Shown here: piece after piece, positions 10,830-21,456 of the stretch
Layout: each line of letters opens with the position of its first letter
Position numbering within the stretch: the stretch's first letter is position 1
Source: Schaalia odontolytica
GTDB lineage: Bacteria; Actinomycetota; Actinomycetes; Actinomycetales; Actinomycetaceae
Assembly (NCBI RefSeq): GCF_031191545.1
Contig: NZ_CP133472.1
Coordinates: 1,612,001 to 1,676,000, forward strand
Length of the DNA: 64,000 nt
Reading direction: 5' to 3'
Made by a program: the position numbers and the translations under genes
The notes under the pieces: generated by a model
Told to the model about the DNA's origin: nothing
Database searches by the model: none
Seen by the model: only the letters and a program-made list of their open reading frames with translations

Positions 10830-11639
10830 ATGGGTCAGAAGGTCAACCCCCGCGGGTTCCGTCTGGGAATCACCACTGACCACCGGTCTCGCTGGTTCTC
10901 CGACTCCACCACCAAGGGACAGCGCTACGCGGATTACGTGGCGGAAGACGTCGCGATCCGCAAGTTCCTGACCGACAACCTTGAGCGCGCCGGCATCGCC
11001 GAGGTGAGCATCGAGCGTACGCGTGACCGCGTCCGCGTCGACCTGCACACCGCGCGTCCGGGCATCGTCATCGGTCGTCGTGGTGCCGAGGCCGACCGCC
11101 TGCGCGTGCAGCTCGAGAAGCTGACGGGCAAGCAGGTTCAGCTCAACATCCTCGAGGTGAAGAACCCCGATCTCGAAGCGCAGCTCGTTGCGCAGGGCAT
11201 CGCCGAGCAGCTTGCTGCCCGCGTGTCCTTCCGTCGTGCGATGCGTAAGGGCATTCAGTCCGCGCAGCGCGCTGGCGCCAAGGGCATTCGTGTCCAGGTG
11301 TCCGGCCGTCTGGGTGGCGCTGAAATGTCCCGCTCCGAGTTCTACCGTGAGGGCCGCGTGCCGCTGCACACCCTCCGCGCGAACATCGACTACGGATTCC
11401 ACGAGGCTCGTACGACCTTCGGTCGCATCGGCGTCAAGGTGTGGATCTACAAGGGTGACATTACTGAGCGCGAGTTCGCCCGCCAGCAGGCCGAGCAGGC
11501 CCAGCGTGGCGGCCGTCGCGATGGACGCCGTGGCCCCCGCCGCGGTGGACGCCCCAACCAGGAGACCGCTGCGCAGCAGGCTCCCCGTGAGGCTTCTGCC
11601 TCCGAGGCCGCTGTGCCCACGACCGGAACGGAGGCCTGA
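10830..11639 (+). CDS. rpsC: 30S ribosomal protein S3
   Basis: S3 forms part of the mRNA entry tunnel with S4 and S5 and has mRNA-unwinding activity. 269 residues. A type-2 KH domain with the IGRRGAE loop is at about residues 71-77, followed by the S3 C-terminal domain. The C-terminus carries an Arg/Gly-rich then Ala/Glu-rich extension (from about residue 215) common in actinobacteria. ATG start at 10830. Last-but-two of the classical S10 operon genes. Confidence 0.98.
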   Translation: MGQKVNPRGFRLGITTDHRSRWFSDSTTKGQRYADYVAEDVAIRKFLTDNLERAGIAEVSIERTRDRVRVDLHTARPGIVIGRRGAEADRLRVQLEKLTGKQVQLNILEVKNPDLEAQLVAQGIAEQLAARVSFRRAMRKGIQSAQRAGAKGIRVQVSGRLGGAEMSRSEFYREGRVPLHTLRANIDYGFHEARTTFGRIGVKVWIYKGDITEREFARQQAEQAQRGGRRDGRRGPRRGGRPNQETAAQQAPREASASEAAVPTTGTEA

Positions 11640-11644
11640 GCCCA

Positions 11645-12064
11645 ATGCTCATTCCCCGTCGGACTAAGTACCGCAAGCAGCACCGTCCTCACCGCACTGG
11701 CTTCGCCTCCGGTGGTACCGAACTGGCGTTCGGCGACTACGGCATCCAGGCTCTCGAGGCTGCGTACATCACCAACCGTCAGATTGAGGCGGCTCGTATT
11801 GCCGTGACCCGTCACATCAAGCGTGGCGGTAAGGTCTGGATCAACATCTTCCCGGACCGCCCGCTGACCAAGAAGCCCGCCGAAACCCGAATGGGTTCCG
11901 GTAAGGGTGCTCCGGAGTGGTGGGTTGCTCCCGTCAAGCCCGGACGTGTCATGTTCGAGCTGGCAGGCGTCCCCGAGGAGCTCGCTCGCGAGGCCCTCAG
12001 CCGTGCCCAGCACAAGCTTCCTATCAAGACCCGCTTCGTGGTCCGAGAGGGTGGTGACATCTGA
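11645..12064 (+). CDS. rplP: 50S ribosomal protein L16
   Basis: L16 organises 23S rRNA at the A-site and peptidyl-transferase side of the 50S subunit and is required for late assembly. 139 residues. Typical start [15 protein letters not shown] and conserved [25 protein letters not shown]. The TGA stop shares one base with the ATG of rpmC, so translation is probably coupled. Confidence 0.98.
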   Translation: MLIPRRTKYRKQHRPHRTGFASGGTELAFGDYGIQALEAAYITNRQIEAARIAVTRHIKRGGKVWINIFPDRPLTKKPAETRMGSGKGAPEWWVAPVKPGRVMFELAGVPEELAREALSRAQHKLPIKTRFVVREGGDI

Positions 12065-12297
12065 TGGCAGATAAGGGTCTGACCACCGAGCAGCTCGACG
12101 CCATGGACAACTCCCAGCTGTCCAAGGAGCTCGAGAAGGCTAAGGCCGAGCTGTTCAACCTGCGATTCGCGCAGGCCGTTGGCAACCTCGAGGATCACGG
12201 TCGCATGAAGACCGTGCGTCGCGACATTGCCCGGATCTACACCATCGCGCGTGAGCGGGAGCTTGGCTACCGCACCGCCCCGAGCACTGAGGAGTGA
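12064..12297 (+). CDS. rpmC: 50S ribosomal protein L29
   Basis: Small two-helix protein near the tunnel exit next to L23. 77 residues. The core helix pair is [29 protein letters not shown] in two conserved parts (first part residues 21-35, second to 50). The ATG overlaps the L16 stop by one base. It ends at 12297, just before the rpsQ start. Confidence 0.96.
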   Translation: MADKGLTTEQLDAMDNSQLSKELEKAKAELFNLRFAQAVGNLEDHGRMKTVRRDIARIYTIARERELGYRTAPSTEE

Positions 12298-12302
12298 GCC
12301 TG

Positions 12303-12569
12303 ATGGCAGAAACCACCGCTCGTAACGAGCGCAAGGTCCGTCGCGGCTACGTCGTCAGCGACAAGATGGACAAGACCGTTGTCGTCCAGATCGAGGACCG
12401 CGTCAAGCACGCCCTCTACGGCAAGGTCATGCGCAAGAACAAGAAGGTCAAGGTTCACGACGAGCACAACGAGTGCGGCGTCGGCGATCTCGTCCTCATC
12501 ATGGAGACCCGCCCGCTGTCGGCCACCAAGCGCTGGCGCGTTGTGGAGATCCTCGAAAAGGCGAAGTGA
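12303..12569 (+). CDS. rpsQ: 30S ribosomal protein S17
   Basis: OB-fold protein that binds the 5' domain of 16S rRNA early in assembly. 88 residues from the ATG at 12303 ([17 protein letters not shown]); an in-frame GTG at 12294 would add three residues. I prefer the ATG because the GGAG box at 12291-12294 is then at normal distance. The core [18 protein letters not shown] is intact. An 88-base spacer follows before rplN, where the spc cluster begins; no clear promoter was found in it. Confidence 0.96.
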   Translation: MAETTARNERKVRRGYVVSDKMDKTVVVQIEDRVKHALYGKVMRKNKKVKVHDEHNECGVGDLVLIMETRPLSATKRWRVVEILEKAK

Positions 12570-12657
12570 CCTTCGCTCACAGACCGAAATCCGTTCGGCA
12601 AGGCTCGACCGGGACAATCCGGAAGAGAACCGGCACGACGACAGGAGTCAATAGAAA

Positions 12658-13026
12658 ATGATCCAGCAGGAGTCGCGACTGAAGGTCGCCGATAACACAG
12701 GGGCCAAGGAGATCCTGACCATCCGTGTTCTCGGTGGCTCGGGTCGGCGCTACGCGGGTATCGGCGACACCATTGTCGCTACCGTGAAGGACGCCATCCC
12801 CGGCGGCAACGTCAAGAAGGGCGAAGTCGTCAAGGCAGTGATCGTTCGCACGCGTAAGGAAACCCGCCGCCCCGACGGTTCCTACATTCGTTTCGACGAG
12901 AATGCGGCCGTCATCATCAACAACAATGGCGAGCCGCGTGGCACGCGTATCTTCGGCCCCGTGGGCCGCGAGCTGCGCGACAAGAAGTTCATGCGTATCG
13001 TCTCCCTCGCTCCGGAGGTGATCTGA
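12658..13026 (+). CDS. rplN: 50S ribosomal protein L14
   Basis: L14 binds 23S rRNA on the subunit interface and contacts 16S rRNA. 122 residues, the invariant family length, with [18 protein letters not shown] and the C-terminal [10 protein letters not shown]. First gene of the spc-type cluster, after an 88-base gap. ATG start at 12658 behind ACAGGAG. Confidence 0.98.
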   Translation: MIQQESRLKVADNTGAKEILTIRVLGGSGRRYAGIGDTIVATVKDAIPGGNVKKGEVVKAVIVRTRKETRRPDGSYIRFDENAAVIINNNGEPRGTRIFGPVGRELRDKKFMRIVSLAPEVI

Positions 13027-13029
13027 TCC

Positions 13030-13461
13030 ATGGCAGCCAAGATTCGTAAGAATGACCTCGTCGAGGTCGTTCGCGGACGCACGTCCGACGAGAAGGCGCT
13101 GGCCAAGCGCAACGCCCGTCGCGCTGAAGAGGGACTCGAGCCCTTGAAGCCCGGCGACAAGGGCAAGCAGGGCCGCGTCATCCAGGTGTTCCCGGCCGAG
13201 GGCAAGGTCCTCGTCGAGGGCATCAACCTGAAGACGCGCCACGTGCGCCAGGGCCAGCAGGGCAGCGCCGGCGGCATCGAGACCATCGAAGCCCCCATCG
13301 CCCTGTCGAAGGTCGCTCTGGTCGACCCCGAGACCAAGAAGCGCGTTCGCGTCGGTTTCCGCGAGGATACCGTTGAGCGCGGCGGCCGCACCCGCACCGT
13401 TCGAGTCCGCGTGGCTCGCGGCGGCGCGCAGCGCGGCGTTGAGCAGGGCAAGGAGATCTGA
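13030..13461 (+). CDS. rplX: 50S ribosomal protein L24 with lineage-type insertion
   Basis: L24 initiates 50S assembly by binding the 5' domain of 23S rRNA. At 143 residues it is about 40 longer than the usual 100-105. The KOW fold is recognisable ([12 protein letters not shown], then [14 protein letters not shown], then [12 protein letters not shown]). Roughly 25 residues, Lys/Arg/Glu-rich and probably helical (about 17-41), are inserted in the loop after the first strand, and a second basic Arg/Gly stretch lies near the C-terminus. The frame is open and uses normal codons, so this is an expansion rather than an error. Confidence 0.96.
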   Translation: MAAKIRKNDLVEVVRGRTSDEKALAKRNARRAEEGLEPLKPGDKGKQGRVIQVFPAEGKVLVEGINLKTRHVRQGQQGSAGGIETIEAPIALSKVALVDPETKKRVRVGFREDTVERGGRTRTVRVRVARGGAQRGVEQGKEI

Positions 13462-13463
13462 GC

Positions 13464-14009
13464 ATGGCCCCGCGTCTGAAGGAAAAGTACGTCTCCGAGA
13501 TCCGTGAGGCGCTCCGTGCGGAGTTCAAGCACGAGAACGTCATGCAGGTCGGCGGACTGACGAAGATTGTCGTCAACATGGGTGTCGGCGAGGCCGCTCG
13601 CGACTCGAAGGCACTCGAGGGCGCGCTCCGCGACCTCACCGCGATCACCGGCCAGAAGCCCGTGACCACCCGCGCCAAGAAGTCCATCGCACAGTTCAAG
13701 CTGCGTGAGGGCCAGGCGATCGGTGCGCACGTCACGCTTCGCGGCGACCGCATGTGGGAGTTCCTGGACCGCCTCCTCTCGACGGCGCTTCCCCGCATCC
13801 GTGACTTCCGCGGACTGTCCCCCAAGCAGTTCGATGGTCACGGTAACTACACCTTCGGTCTCACGGAACAGTCGATGTTCCACGAGATCGACCAGGACTC
13901 GATCGACCGAGTGCGCGGCATGGACATCACGGTTGTCACCTCGGCCACCACCGACGAAGAGGGTCGCGCCCTTCTCCGTCACCTCGGCTTCCCGTTCAAG
14001 GAGGACTGA
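13464..14009 (+). CDS. rplE: 50S ribosomal protein L5
   Basis: L5 binds 5S rRNA and forms the B1b bridge with S13 and P-site tRNA. 181 residues, normal length. Conserved blocks [30 protein letters not shown] and [20 protein letters not shown] are present. ATG start at 13464, two bases after the L24 stop. In Escherichia coli S8 represses the spc operon at the start of this gene; here the spacer is too short for such a site. Confidence 0.98.
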   Translation: MAPRLKEKYVSEIREALRAEFKHENVMQVGGLTKIVVNMGVGEAARDSKALEGALRDLTAITGQKPVTTRAKKSIAQFKLREGQAIGAHVTLRGDRMWEFLDRLLSTALPRIRDFRGLSPKQFDGHGNYTFGLTEQSMFHEIDQDSIDRVRGMDITVVTSATTDEEGRALLRHLGFPFKED

Positions 14010-14012
14010 CCC

Positions 14013-14198
14013 ATGGCCAAGACATCCCTGAAGGTCAAGGCTGCCCGCAAGCCGAAGTTCGGCGTGCGTGCCTACACCCGGTGCAACCGTTGCGGTCGTC
14101 CGCACTCGGTGTACCGCAAGTTCGGACTGTGCCGCGTGTGCCTGCGCGAGCTTGCCCACCGTGGCGAGCTCCCCGGTGTCACTAAGAGCAGCTGGTAA
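14013..14198 (+). CDS. rpsN: 30S ribosomal protein S14, zinc-binding type
   Basis: Small S14 of the 30S head. 61 residues with two CxxC pairs ([20 protein letters not shown]), the zinc ribbon of the type-Z form. Many actinobacteria also carry a longer zinc-free paralogue induced under zinc limitation; none is in this window. ATG start at 14013. It is followed by a structured 62-base spacer before rpsH. Confidence 0.98.
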   Translation: MAKTSLKVKAARKPKFGVRAYTRCNRCGRPHSVYRKFGLCRVCLRELAHRGELPGVTKSSW

Positions 14199-14204
14199 AA
14201 CGAA

Positions 14205-14260
14205 CGTCGCAGGTCCCGGGTAACCGGAGAAACCGCGACGAGGAAGGGGAATAAACCCCC
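14205..14260 (+). promoter_or_regulatory. Structured leader before rpsH
   Basis: The rpsN-rpsH spacer can fold into two hairpins. The first has an outer stem CGTCGC/GCGACG (14205-14210 with 14235-14240), an internal loop and an inner CCGG/CCGG stem (14216-14227) capped by GTAA, a GNRA-type tetraloop. The second (GGGG/CCCC, 14246-14259) overlaps the AGGAAGG ribosome-binding site of rpsH. The layout suits translational control by a ribosomal protein, plausibly S8; this is inference. Confidence 0.45.
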
Positions 14261-14659
14261 ATGACAATGACAGACCCGATTGCAGATATGCTGACGCGTC
14301 TGCGCAACGCGAATCGTGCGCACCACGATGCGGTTTCCATGCCGTACTCGAAGCTCAAGAACGCGATTGCGAACATCCTGGTCGAGGAAGGCTACATCGC
14401 CTCGACCTCCGTCGAGGATGCCCGCGTGGGCAAGACCCTGACGATCAACCTGAAGTACGGCTCGCACCGCGAAGCCGCCATCCAGGGGCTCAAGCGCGTG
14501 TCCAAGCCCGGTCTGCGCGTGTACGCCAAGTCCACCAACCTGCCCAAGGTCCGCGGCGGCCTCGGCGTGGCGATCCTGTCCACGTCCTCCGGCCTGCTCA
14601 CCGACCGTCAGGCAGCCGAGAAGGGTGTGGGTGGGGAAGTCCTCGCCTACATCTGGTGA
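14261..14659 (+). CDS. rpsH: 30S ribosomal protein S8
   Basis: S8 binds the central domain of 16S rRNA and in Escherichia coli represses its own operon. 132 residues from the ATG at 14261 (130 from the ATG at 14267, the other possible start). Core motifs [15 protein letters not shown] and the C-terminal [12 protein letters not shown] are standard. Its ribosome-binding site AGGAAGG (14241-14247) lies within a small GGGG/CCCC hairpin, which may limit initiation. Confidence 0.97.
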   Translation: MTMTDPIADMLTRLRNANRAHHDAVSMPYSKLKNAIANILVEEGYIASTSVEDARVGKTLTINLKYGSHREAAIQGLKRVSKPGLRVYAKSTNLPKVRGGLGVAILSTSSGLLTDRQAAEKGVGGEVLAYIW

Positions 14660-14674
14660 TGAGGAGGCTGAACA

Positions 14675-15217
14675 ATGTCGCGAATTGGTAAGAACCCCAT
14701 CGCTATCCCCGCCGGCGTCGACGTGACGATCGACGGCCAGAACGTGACCGTGAAGGGCCCGAAGGGTACCCTTTCTCACGTCGTCGCCGAGCCCATCGTC
14801 GCGAAGATCGAGGACGGCCAGGTTGTCGTCGAGCGTCCCAACGACGAGCGCACCTCGCGTTCGCTCCACGGACTGTCCCGTACGCTGATCGCCAACATGA
14901 TTGTCGGCGTGACCGAAGGCTACAAGAAGGATCTCGAGATCACGGGCACCGGTTACCGCGTGGTCGCCAAGGGCAAGGACCTTGAGTTCTCCCTGGGCTT
15001 CTCCCACACGATCACCATCACCCCGCCCGAGGGCATCGAGTTCACGATCGCTCCGAAGTCCCAGACGCTGTTCTCGGTGTCCGGAATTGACAAGCAGCTC
15101 GTCGGTGAGACCGCTGCTCGCATCCGCAAGCTGAAGAAGCCGGAGCCCTACAAGGGCAAGGGCATCCACTACGTGGGCGAGACCATCCGTCGCAAGGTCG
15201 GAAAGGCTGGTAAGTGA
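14675..15217 (+). CDS. rplF: 50S ribosomal protein L6
   Basis: L6 has two related RNA-binding domains and sits near the sarcin-ricin loop and factor-binding site. 180 residues. Start MSRIGKNPI and C-terminal [13 protein letters not shown] are diagnostic. ATG start at 14675 after GAGGAGG. Its TGA shares one base with the ATG of rplR. Confidence 0.98.
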   Translation: MSRIGKNPIAIPAGVDVTIDGQNVTVKGPKGTLSHVVAEPIVAKIEDGQVVVERPNDERTSRSLHGLSRTLIANMIVGVTEGYKKDLEITGTGYRVVAKGKDLEFSLGFSHTITITPPEGIEFTIAPKSQTLFSVSGIDKQLVGETAARIRKLKKPEPYKGKGIHYVGETIRRKVGKAGK

Positions 15218-15588
15218 TGGCTTACTCGATCAAGGGCAAGGGCAAGTTCGTCGCTCGCAAGCGCCGTCACCTCCGCCTCCGCAAGAAGATCAACGGCACG
15301 CCCGAGCGTCCCCGTCTGGTCGTCACCCGTTCGAACCGCCACATGGTGGCTCAGGTCATCGACGATACGGTCGGCCACACCCTGGTGTCGGCCTCCGACA
15401 TCGAGACCGAGCTCGCTGGTTCCGAGGGCACGAAGACCGACAAGGCTCGCAAGGTCGGCGCACTGATCGCCGAGCGTGCGAAGGCTGCCGGTATCTCCGC
15501 TGTCGTCTTCGACCGTGGTGGTAACAAGTACGCAGGTCGCGTTGCGGCCGTTGCCGAGGCCGCCCGTGAGGGCGGACTCGAGCTGTGA
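15217..15588 (+). CDS. rplR: 50S ribosomal protein L18
   Basis: L18 binds 5S rRNA together with L5 and L25. 123 residues from the ATG at 15217, which overlaps the L6 stop by one base; a GTG three bases upstream would add one residue. Conserved [15 protein letters not shown] and [24 protein letters not shown] are present. Confidence 0.97.
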   Translation: MAYSIKGKGKFVARKRRHLRLRKKINGTPERPRLVVTRSNRHMVAQVIDDTVGHTLVSASDIETELAGSEGTKTDKARKVGALIAERAKAAGISAVVFDRGGNKYAGRVAAVAEAAREGGLEL

Positions 15589-15616
15589 ACGAGCCGAAAG
15601 AAAGAGAGATCATCTG

Positions 15617-16306
15617 ATGGCTGCACAGCAGCGAGACAGGAACGGTTCGGGCGCGGGCGAGAACAACGATCGCCGTGAGCGCCGCTCCGGCCGCGGCAAC
15701 GATCGCGATAACCGCCGGAACAACGAGAACAAGAACGAGTACATCGAGCGCGTCGTTACGATCAACCGCGTCTCCAAGGTCGTGAAGGGTGGACGTCGTT
15801 TCTCCTTCACCGCCCTGGTTGTCGTGGGTGACGGCGAAGGCACGGTGGGCGTCGGCTACGGAAAGGCCAAGGAAGTTCCTCAGGCTATTTCCAAGGGTGT
15901 CGAGGAGGCGAAGAAGAACTTCTTCCGCGTCCCGATGATCCGCCGCACGATCACGCACGTGGTGCAGGGCCGCGATACCGCCGGTATCGTCCTGCTCCGT
16001 CCGGCCGCCCCCGGTACCGGCGTTATCGCCGGTGGCCCGGTGCGCGCCGTCCTGGAGGCCGCGGGCGTCCACGACGTGCTCACCAAGTCGCTGGGCTCGT
16101 CCAACGCGATCAACATCGTCCACGCGACGGTTGACGCACTCAAGCAGCTCGAGCAGCCCGAGGCTGTCGCCGCTCGTCGCGGCCTGCCCCTCGAGCGCGT
16201 TGCTCCCGCTTCCATGCTGCGCGCTCGCGCAGAGGGCGAGGCTGAGAAGCGCGCGGCTGCCGAGGCCGCCGAGGCCGATAAGGCCGCTGCAGGGGAGGCT
16301 AAGTGA
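15617..16306 (+). CDS. rpsE: 30S ribosomal protein S5
   Basis: S5 contributes to decoding fidelity and the mRNA entry channel. 229 residues from the ATG at 15617. The N-terminal 40 residues are an Arg/Asn/Asp-rich extension; the double-stranded-RNA-binding-like domain starts at [24 protein letters not shown], where the loop altered in spectinomycin resistance is wild type. The C-terminus ends in an Ala/Glu-rich tail. The frame is open further upstream, but that part overlaps rplR and is not credible. Confidence 0.97.
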   Translation: MAAQQRDRNGSGAGENNDRRERRSGRGNDRDNRRNNENKNEYIERVVTINRVSKVVKGGRRFSFTALVVVGDGEGTVGVGYGKAKEVPQAISKGVEEAKKNFFRVPMIRRTITHVVQGRDTAGIVLLRPAAPGTGVIAGGPVRAVLEAAGVHDVLTKSLGSSNAINIVHATVDALKQLEQPEAVAARRGLPLERVAPASMLRARAEGEAEKRAAAEAAEADKAAAGEAK

Positions 16307-16491
16307 TGGCGAAGAACATCAAGATCACGCTGGTCAAGTCCTCTGCTCACGCGAAGCAGAACATGAAGGACACGCTGCGCACCCTCGGGCTGCGCAAGAT
16401 CGGCCAGAGTGTCGTGCGTGAGCAGACGGACGTCGTCCTTGGCGCCGTTCGCACCGTGCGTCACCTGGTGACCGCTGAGGAGGTCGACTGA
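16306..16491 (+). CDS. rpmD: 50S ribosomal protein L30
   Basis: Small L30 of the 50S subunit. 61 residues from the ATG at 16306, which shares one base with the S5 stop; a GTG at 16303 is the alternative. The [15 protein letters not shown] start and [14 protein letters not shown] core are typical. Confidence 0.96.
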   Translation: MAKNIKITLVKSSAHAKQNMKDTLRTLGLRKIGQSVVREQTDVVLGAVRTVRHLVTAEEVD

Positions 16492-16493
16492 CA

Positions 16494-16958
16494 ATGGCGG
16501 ACTCCACGAACAAGACGCAGATCGTTAAGCTGCATCACCTGCGTCCTGCCCCCGGAGCCAAGACCGCGAAGACCCGCGTGGGTCGCGGTGAGGGTTCGAA
16601 GGGTAAGACCGCCGGCCGTGGCACCAAGGGCACCAAGGCCCGTTACCAGGTTGCTGCCGGCTTCGAGGGTGGCCAGATGCCGATCCACATGCGTCTGCCG
16701 AAGCTCCGCGGCTTCAAGAACCCCTTCCGCGTTGAGTACCAGGTCGTGAACGTTGGCAAGCTCGGGGAGCTGTTCCCCGAGGGTGGCAAGGTCACGGTCG
16801 AGGACCTCATCGCCAAGCACGCCGTCCGCGATTCCGCGCCCGTCAAGGTGCTCGGTACCGGCGACCTGAGCGTGAAGCTCGAGGTCGAGGTCGACTCCTG
16901 GTCGTCCTCCGCCGAGGCTAAGATCACGGCTGCCGGCGGGTCCATCTCGGCTCGCTGA
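16494..16958 (+). CDS. rplO: 50S ribosomal protein L15
   Basis: Late-assembly 23S rRNA-binding protein. 154 residues with the glycine/arginine-rich N-terminal half ([32 protein letters not shown] in parts) and [11 protein letters not shown]. Last gene of this transcription unit; a perfect terminator follows, so secY here is transcribed separately rather than as part of one long spc operon. Confidence 0.97.
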   Translation: MADSTNKTQIVKLHHLRPAPGAKTAKTRVGRGEGSKGKTAGRGTKGTKARYQVAAGFEGGQMPIHMRLPKLRGFKNPFRVEYQVVNVGKLGELFPEGGKVTVEDLIAKHAVRDSAPVKVLGTGDLSVKLEVEVDSWSSSAEAKITAAGGSISAR

Positions 16959-16963
16959 CGGTG

Positions 16964-16997
16964 AACGGGGGTGGTCCTTCGCAGGACCACCCCCGTT
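16964..16997 (+). terminator. Terminator after rplO
   Basis: AACGGGGGTGGTCC and GGACCACCCCCGTT make a perfect 14-bp stem with a 6-base loop. It ends the rpsJ-rplO unit. The remaining gap up to secY (16998-17214) holds AT-richer sequence, a TAAGCT box at 17157 and a GGGGC/GCCCC leader hairpin (17174-17186), but no convincing -35. Confidence 0.88.
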
Positions 16998-17214
16998 ACG
17001 TGTCTGTTGTATCGCGGGCGAAAGGCTGTCAAATCGCCGTGTGCTCGCGAAAACGACTGATCCCCGCATCGGGGACCACGTGCTCCGTGTTTCGTTAAAT
17101 ACACGGCAATGCGCTTTTTTAATGATTGGATATCGCCAACCGCTACCCGTGTCGGGTAAGCTGGATCAGTCTAGGGGCTTCGCCCCGTTTGCTCATCACC
17201 CGTAGGAGGAAGCC

Positions 17215-18503
<1,289 letters not shown>

Positions 18504-18507
<4 letters not shown>

Positions 18508-19082
18508 CAGTCGTCATCCTCCTCGGCCCTCCCGGAGCTGGCAAGGGCACCCAGGCCTCGCGCATCGCTGAGCGCCTCGGTATCCCGGCTATTTCGACGG
18601 GCGACATCTTCCGCGCCAATATGGCGGAAGGTACGGAGATCGGCAAGCAGGCGCAGGCCTACATGGACCGTGGTGAGTTCGTCCCGGATTCGGTCACGAA
18701 CGCCATGGTGAAGGCTCGCCTGGCCGCTCCGGACGCTGCGGGCGGTTTTCTCCTTGATGGCTACCCGCGCTCCGTGGAGCAGGCGCACGTCCTGCGCGAC
18801 ATGCTGCTCGACCTGGGTAAGCCGATCGACGTCGTCCTGGAGATCCAGGTGGACGAGGATGAGGTCGTAGCGCGCATGCTCAAGCGCGCACAGGAACAGC
18901 ACCGCACTGACGATACCGAGCCCGTCATGCGTCACCGCCTGGAGGTCTACCACCAGCAGACGTTGCCCGTCGCCACGTATTACGTGGATCAGGATCTCCT
19001 CGAGGTCGTCGACGGTAGCGGCTCGATCGACGAGGTCACGGCTCGCATTTTCGCGATCCTCGACTCGGTGGCAAAGAACTAG
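18504..19082 (+). CDS. adk: Adenylate kinase
   Basis: Interconverts 2 ADP with ATP and AMP. 192 residues. P-loop GPPGAGKGT (8-16), AMP-binding DGYPRS, and LID region RMLKRAQEQHRTDD...RHRLEVYHQQT. It is the short form, without the long zinc-binding LID insertion. Overlaps secY by 4 bases and is followed 3 bases later by map. Confidence 0.98.
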
Positions 19083-19085
19083 CCG

Positions 19086-19994
19086 ATGCCTCGCATTGAA
19101 CTGAAGTCTGCGCAGGAGCTTCGATGGATGCGCGAGGCCGGTCTGGTCGTCGCCTCGATCCACGAGGCCCTGCGCGGAGCCATTCGTCCCGGCATCACGA
19201 CGCGCGAGTTGGACGAGGTCAGCGCCCAGGCGATTACTGACGGGGGAGCGACCTCAAACTTCAAGGGCTACTACGGATACCCCGCCACGGTATGCATCTC
19301 GGTGAACGACGTGATCGTCCACGGTATTCCCGGTGACTACGAGCTGGCTTCCGGCGACATTGTCTCTTTCGACTGCGGTGCTTACGTTGAGCGTGGTGGT
19401 CGTCAGTGGCATGGAGACGCTGCGTTCAGCGTTATCGTTGGCGATTCCTTCGTGTCCGACGTGGACTTCGCAGCGGGGCAACGGGCCACCGGCGCAATCG
19501 CCGGGGTGGAGGAGGATCTGCTGTGTGAGCGTCGCCAGCTCGACGCCGTCACTCGCGAGTCTCTGTGGGCTGCCCTCGCTGGCCTGGCTTCCGGCAAGCG
19601 AATCAGCGCGGTCGGCAAGGCAGTTGAAACTGTCGTTGCGGACAATGCTCTCATCCATGGCTGGGAAGCCGGCATTATCGAGGAGTTCGTCGGCCACGGT
19701 ATCGGTACCAAGATGCACATGCCGCCGGACGTGCTCAACTACAACGTTCGTGGCATTCAGGCTCGCCTCAAGCCGGGCATGGTCCTGGCGGTCGAGCCGA
19801 TGCTCACGCGCGGCGAGATTGCCTCGCGCACGGATGACGACGAATGGACGGTGCGAACGGTCGACGGGCGCGATGCAGCCCATTGGGAGCACTCGATCGC
19901 CATCACTGAGGATGGTGTGTCCATCCTGACGGCGCGCGACGGGGGAGCGGCCGGCCTGGCACCCTACGGCGTCAACCCGGTGTCGCTCGACTGA
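19086..19994 (+). CDS. map: Methionine aminopeptidase, type I
   Basis: Removes the initiator methionine from new proteins. 302 residues. Metal ligands fall in the conserved blocks SFDCGAYV, HGDAAFS, GHGIGTKMHMPP and AVEPML. It is about 40 residues longer than the compact form; extra length lies between GDSFVSDVDFAAGQ and the helix AALAGLASGKR, plus a long C-terminus. ATG start at 19086. It closes the secY-adk-map unit; a strong T-tailed terminator follows. Confidence 0.97.
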   Translation: MPRIELKSAQELRWMREAGLVVASIHEALRGAIRPGITTRELDEVSAQAITDGGATSNFKGYYGYPATVCISVNDVIVHGIPGDYELASGDIVSFDCGAYVERGGRQWHGDAAFSVIVGDSFVSDVDFAAGQRATGAIAGVEEDLLCERRQLDAVTRESLWAALAGLASGKRISAVGKAVETVVADNALIHGWEAGIIEEFVGHGIGTKMHMPPDVLNYNVRGIQARLKPGMVLAVEPMLTRGEIASRTDDDEWTVRTVDGRDAAHWEHSIAITEDGVSILTARDGGAAGLAPYGVNPVSLD

Positions 19995-20008
19995 CGCGAC
20001 AGGCGGCT

Positions 20009-20050
20009 TCGGGCCTGGTACCTCGCGTAGGTACCCGGCCCGAGTTTTTT
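20009..20050 (+). terminator. Terminator of the secY-adk-map operon
   Basis: TCGGGCCTGGTACCT pairs with AGGTACCCGGCCCGA around a 5-base loop, followed by GTTTTTT. A classical intrinsic terminator. Confidence 0.93.
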
Positions 20051-20496
20051 GGGACGAGGCCTGTTCCGTGAACGCTGTCAGGCGCGAGTGTGGGTTGACT
20101 GTGACGGTGGCGGATCGGCCCGACGAGTCACCCCCAACGTCCTGATCTTTCGGCTGAACCGCCGAGGTGGTGGGGTAGCGGCCGGCCCGCGCCGCCGCCG
20201 CGAGGGTTAAGGTACGCATTGCAGGACGGAGGTTCCCGCCTCGAGGGTTAGCGTGCGCGAAGAGAAGCCGCGCTACCAGCGTCGGCATCGCGACCACTGG
20301 CAACCGGAACCGGCGATTCAATGAAATGTGACGCATTGAACGTGAGCGAACCGACAGGGACCCAGACTATCGCCGACGGGTATCAATGCCGTAGAGTAGT
20401 TCCTTGGGCGTATCTGCATCCGGCATTCGTCGCTGCGCTATGCCTAGCGGCATCCGCCGCAACCTATCCGAGACATGTAGAGGATAAACGGAGGAT
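20051..20496. other. Intergenic region before infA
   Basis: 446 bases without a credible gene. Reading frames here are short or antisense and resemble nothing known to me. The infA promoter must lie here. A TAGAGT box at 20392 is a weak -10 candidate without a good -35. The infA leader contains a CGCTATGCC/GGCATCCG-type imperfect hairpin near 20435-20455. Confidence 0.4.
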
Positions 20497-20718
20497 ATGG
20501 CGAAGAAAGACGGCGTCATTGAAATGGAAGGCACGGTCGTTGAGGCCCTGCCTAACGCGATGTTCCGAGTGGAACTGAAGAATGGCCACGTGGTTCTCGG
20601 CCACATTGCGGGAAAGATGCGCCAGCACTACATCCGCATCCTGCCCGAGGATCGAGTTGTCGTCGAGCTGAGCCCCTACGACCTCTCCCGAGGTCGCATC
20701 GTCTACCGCTACAAGTGA
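20497..20718 (+). CDS. infA: Translation initiation factor IF-1
   Basis: Single OB-fold factor that binds the 30S A site and helps IF-2 and IF-3. 73 residues, starting [27 protein letters not shown], with the conserved [23 protein letters not shown] start at 20497 after GGAGG, at a rather short distance. First gene of the alpha-type operon infA-rpmJ-rpsM-rpsK-rpoA-rplQ. Confidence 0.98.
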   Translation: MAKKDGVIEMEGTVVEALPNAMFRVELKNGHVVLGHIAGKMRQHYIRILPEDRVVVELSPYDLSRGRIVYRYK

Positions 20719-20758
20719 CCCGACACAAACTGCCCGACGGGCAGTGGAGGTAACAACC

Positions 20759-20872
20759 ATGAAGGTCAAGCCGAGTGTCAAGAAGATCTGTGACAAGTGC
20801 AAGGTGATTCGTCGCCACGGCAACGTCATGGTCATCTGCGACAACCCCAGGCACAAGCAGCGCCAGGGCTGA
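20759..20872 (+). CDS. rpmJ: 50S ribosomal protein L36
   Basis: 37-residue protein. [14 protein letters not shown] starts it, and the zinc ligands are two Cys in CDKC, one in VICDNP and the His in PRHKQRQG, i.e. the zinc-binding form. ATG at 20759 after GTGGAGG. Lies 40 bases after infA, as is usual in bacteria. Confidence 0.98.
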   Translation: MKVKPSVKKICDKCKVIRRHGNVMVICDNPRHKQRQG

Positions 20873-21020
20873 GGCCCGCTGCGACCCGCGGGGCGCCAAG
20901 CCCCACAGCATCACTCTAAGCACCCGCACGCGGGTGACCCTCGGTTCGGAGGCCGAGGCCGGGCTGCTCGCCCGGACTGAGCGATGACGACCTCCGATGA
21001 ACAACTGGAGCAACATCACC

Positions 21021-21395
21021 ATGGCACGTATTGCCGGCGTCGACCTCCCCCGCGAGAAGCGGCTCGAGATCGCGCTCACATACATTTACGGAGTCGGCCG
21101 CACCCGCGCGGCAGAGACCCTCGCCGCCACCGGCGTCAGCCCGGACACTCGCGTGAAGGACGCGACGGAAGAGGAACTCGTCAAGCTTCGTGACTACATT
21201 GAGGCAAACTTCAAGGTTGAGGGTGACCTCCGCCGTGAGGTTCAGGCCGACATTCGTCGCAAGATCGAAATCGGTTCGTACCAGGGCCTTCGCCACCGTC
21301 GTGGCCTGCCGGTCCACGGTCAGCGCACCAAGACCAACGCGCGTACCCGTAAGGGCCCCAAGCGCACCGTTGCAGGCAAGAAGAAGGCCAAGTAA
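21021..21395 (+). CDS. rpsM: 30S ribosomal protein S13
   Basis: S13 sits in the 30S head, contacts P-site tRNA and forms bridges to L5. 124 residues from the ATG at 21021 ([14 protein letters not shown]). The frame is open 24 bases further upstream, but the family start and the GGAG box favour 21021. C-terminal basic tail [21 protein letters not shown] is split around conserved TNARTRKGP. Confidence 0.98.
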   Translation: MARIAGVDLPREKRLEIALTYIYGVGRTRAAETLAATGVSPDTRVKDATEEELVKLRDYIEANFKVEGDLRREVQADIRRKIEIGSYQGLRHRRGLPVHGQRTKTNARTRKGPKRTVAGKKKAK

Positions 21396-21456
21396 GGCCT
21401 AGGAGAGCGCATCCCCTCGGGGTAGCTTTCCGCGACAAGAAGGAACTGAACCAGAA

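Noticed and set aside
20321-20578. 85-codon frame before and across infA
   Set aside because: It runs into infA in another frame, has no ribosome-binding site and an unconvincing composition.
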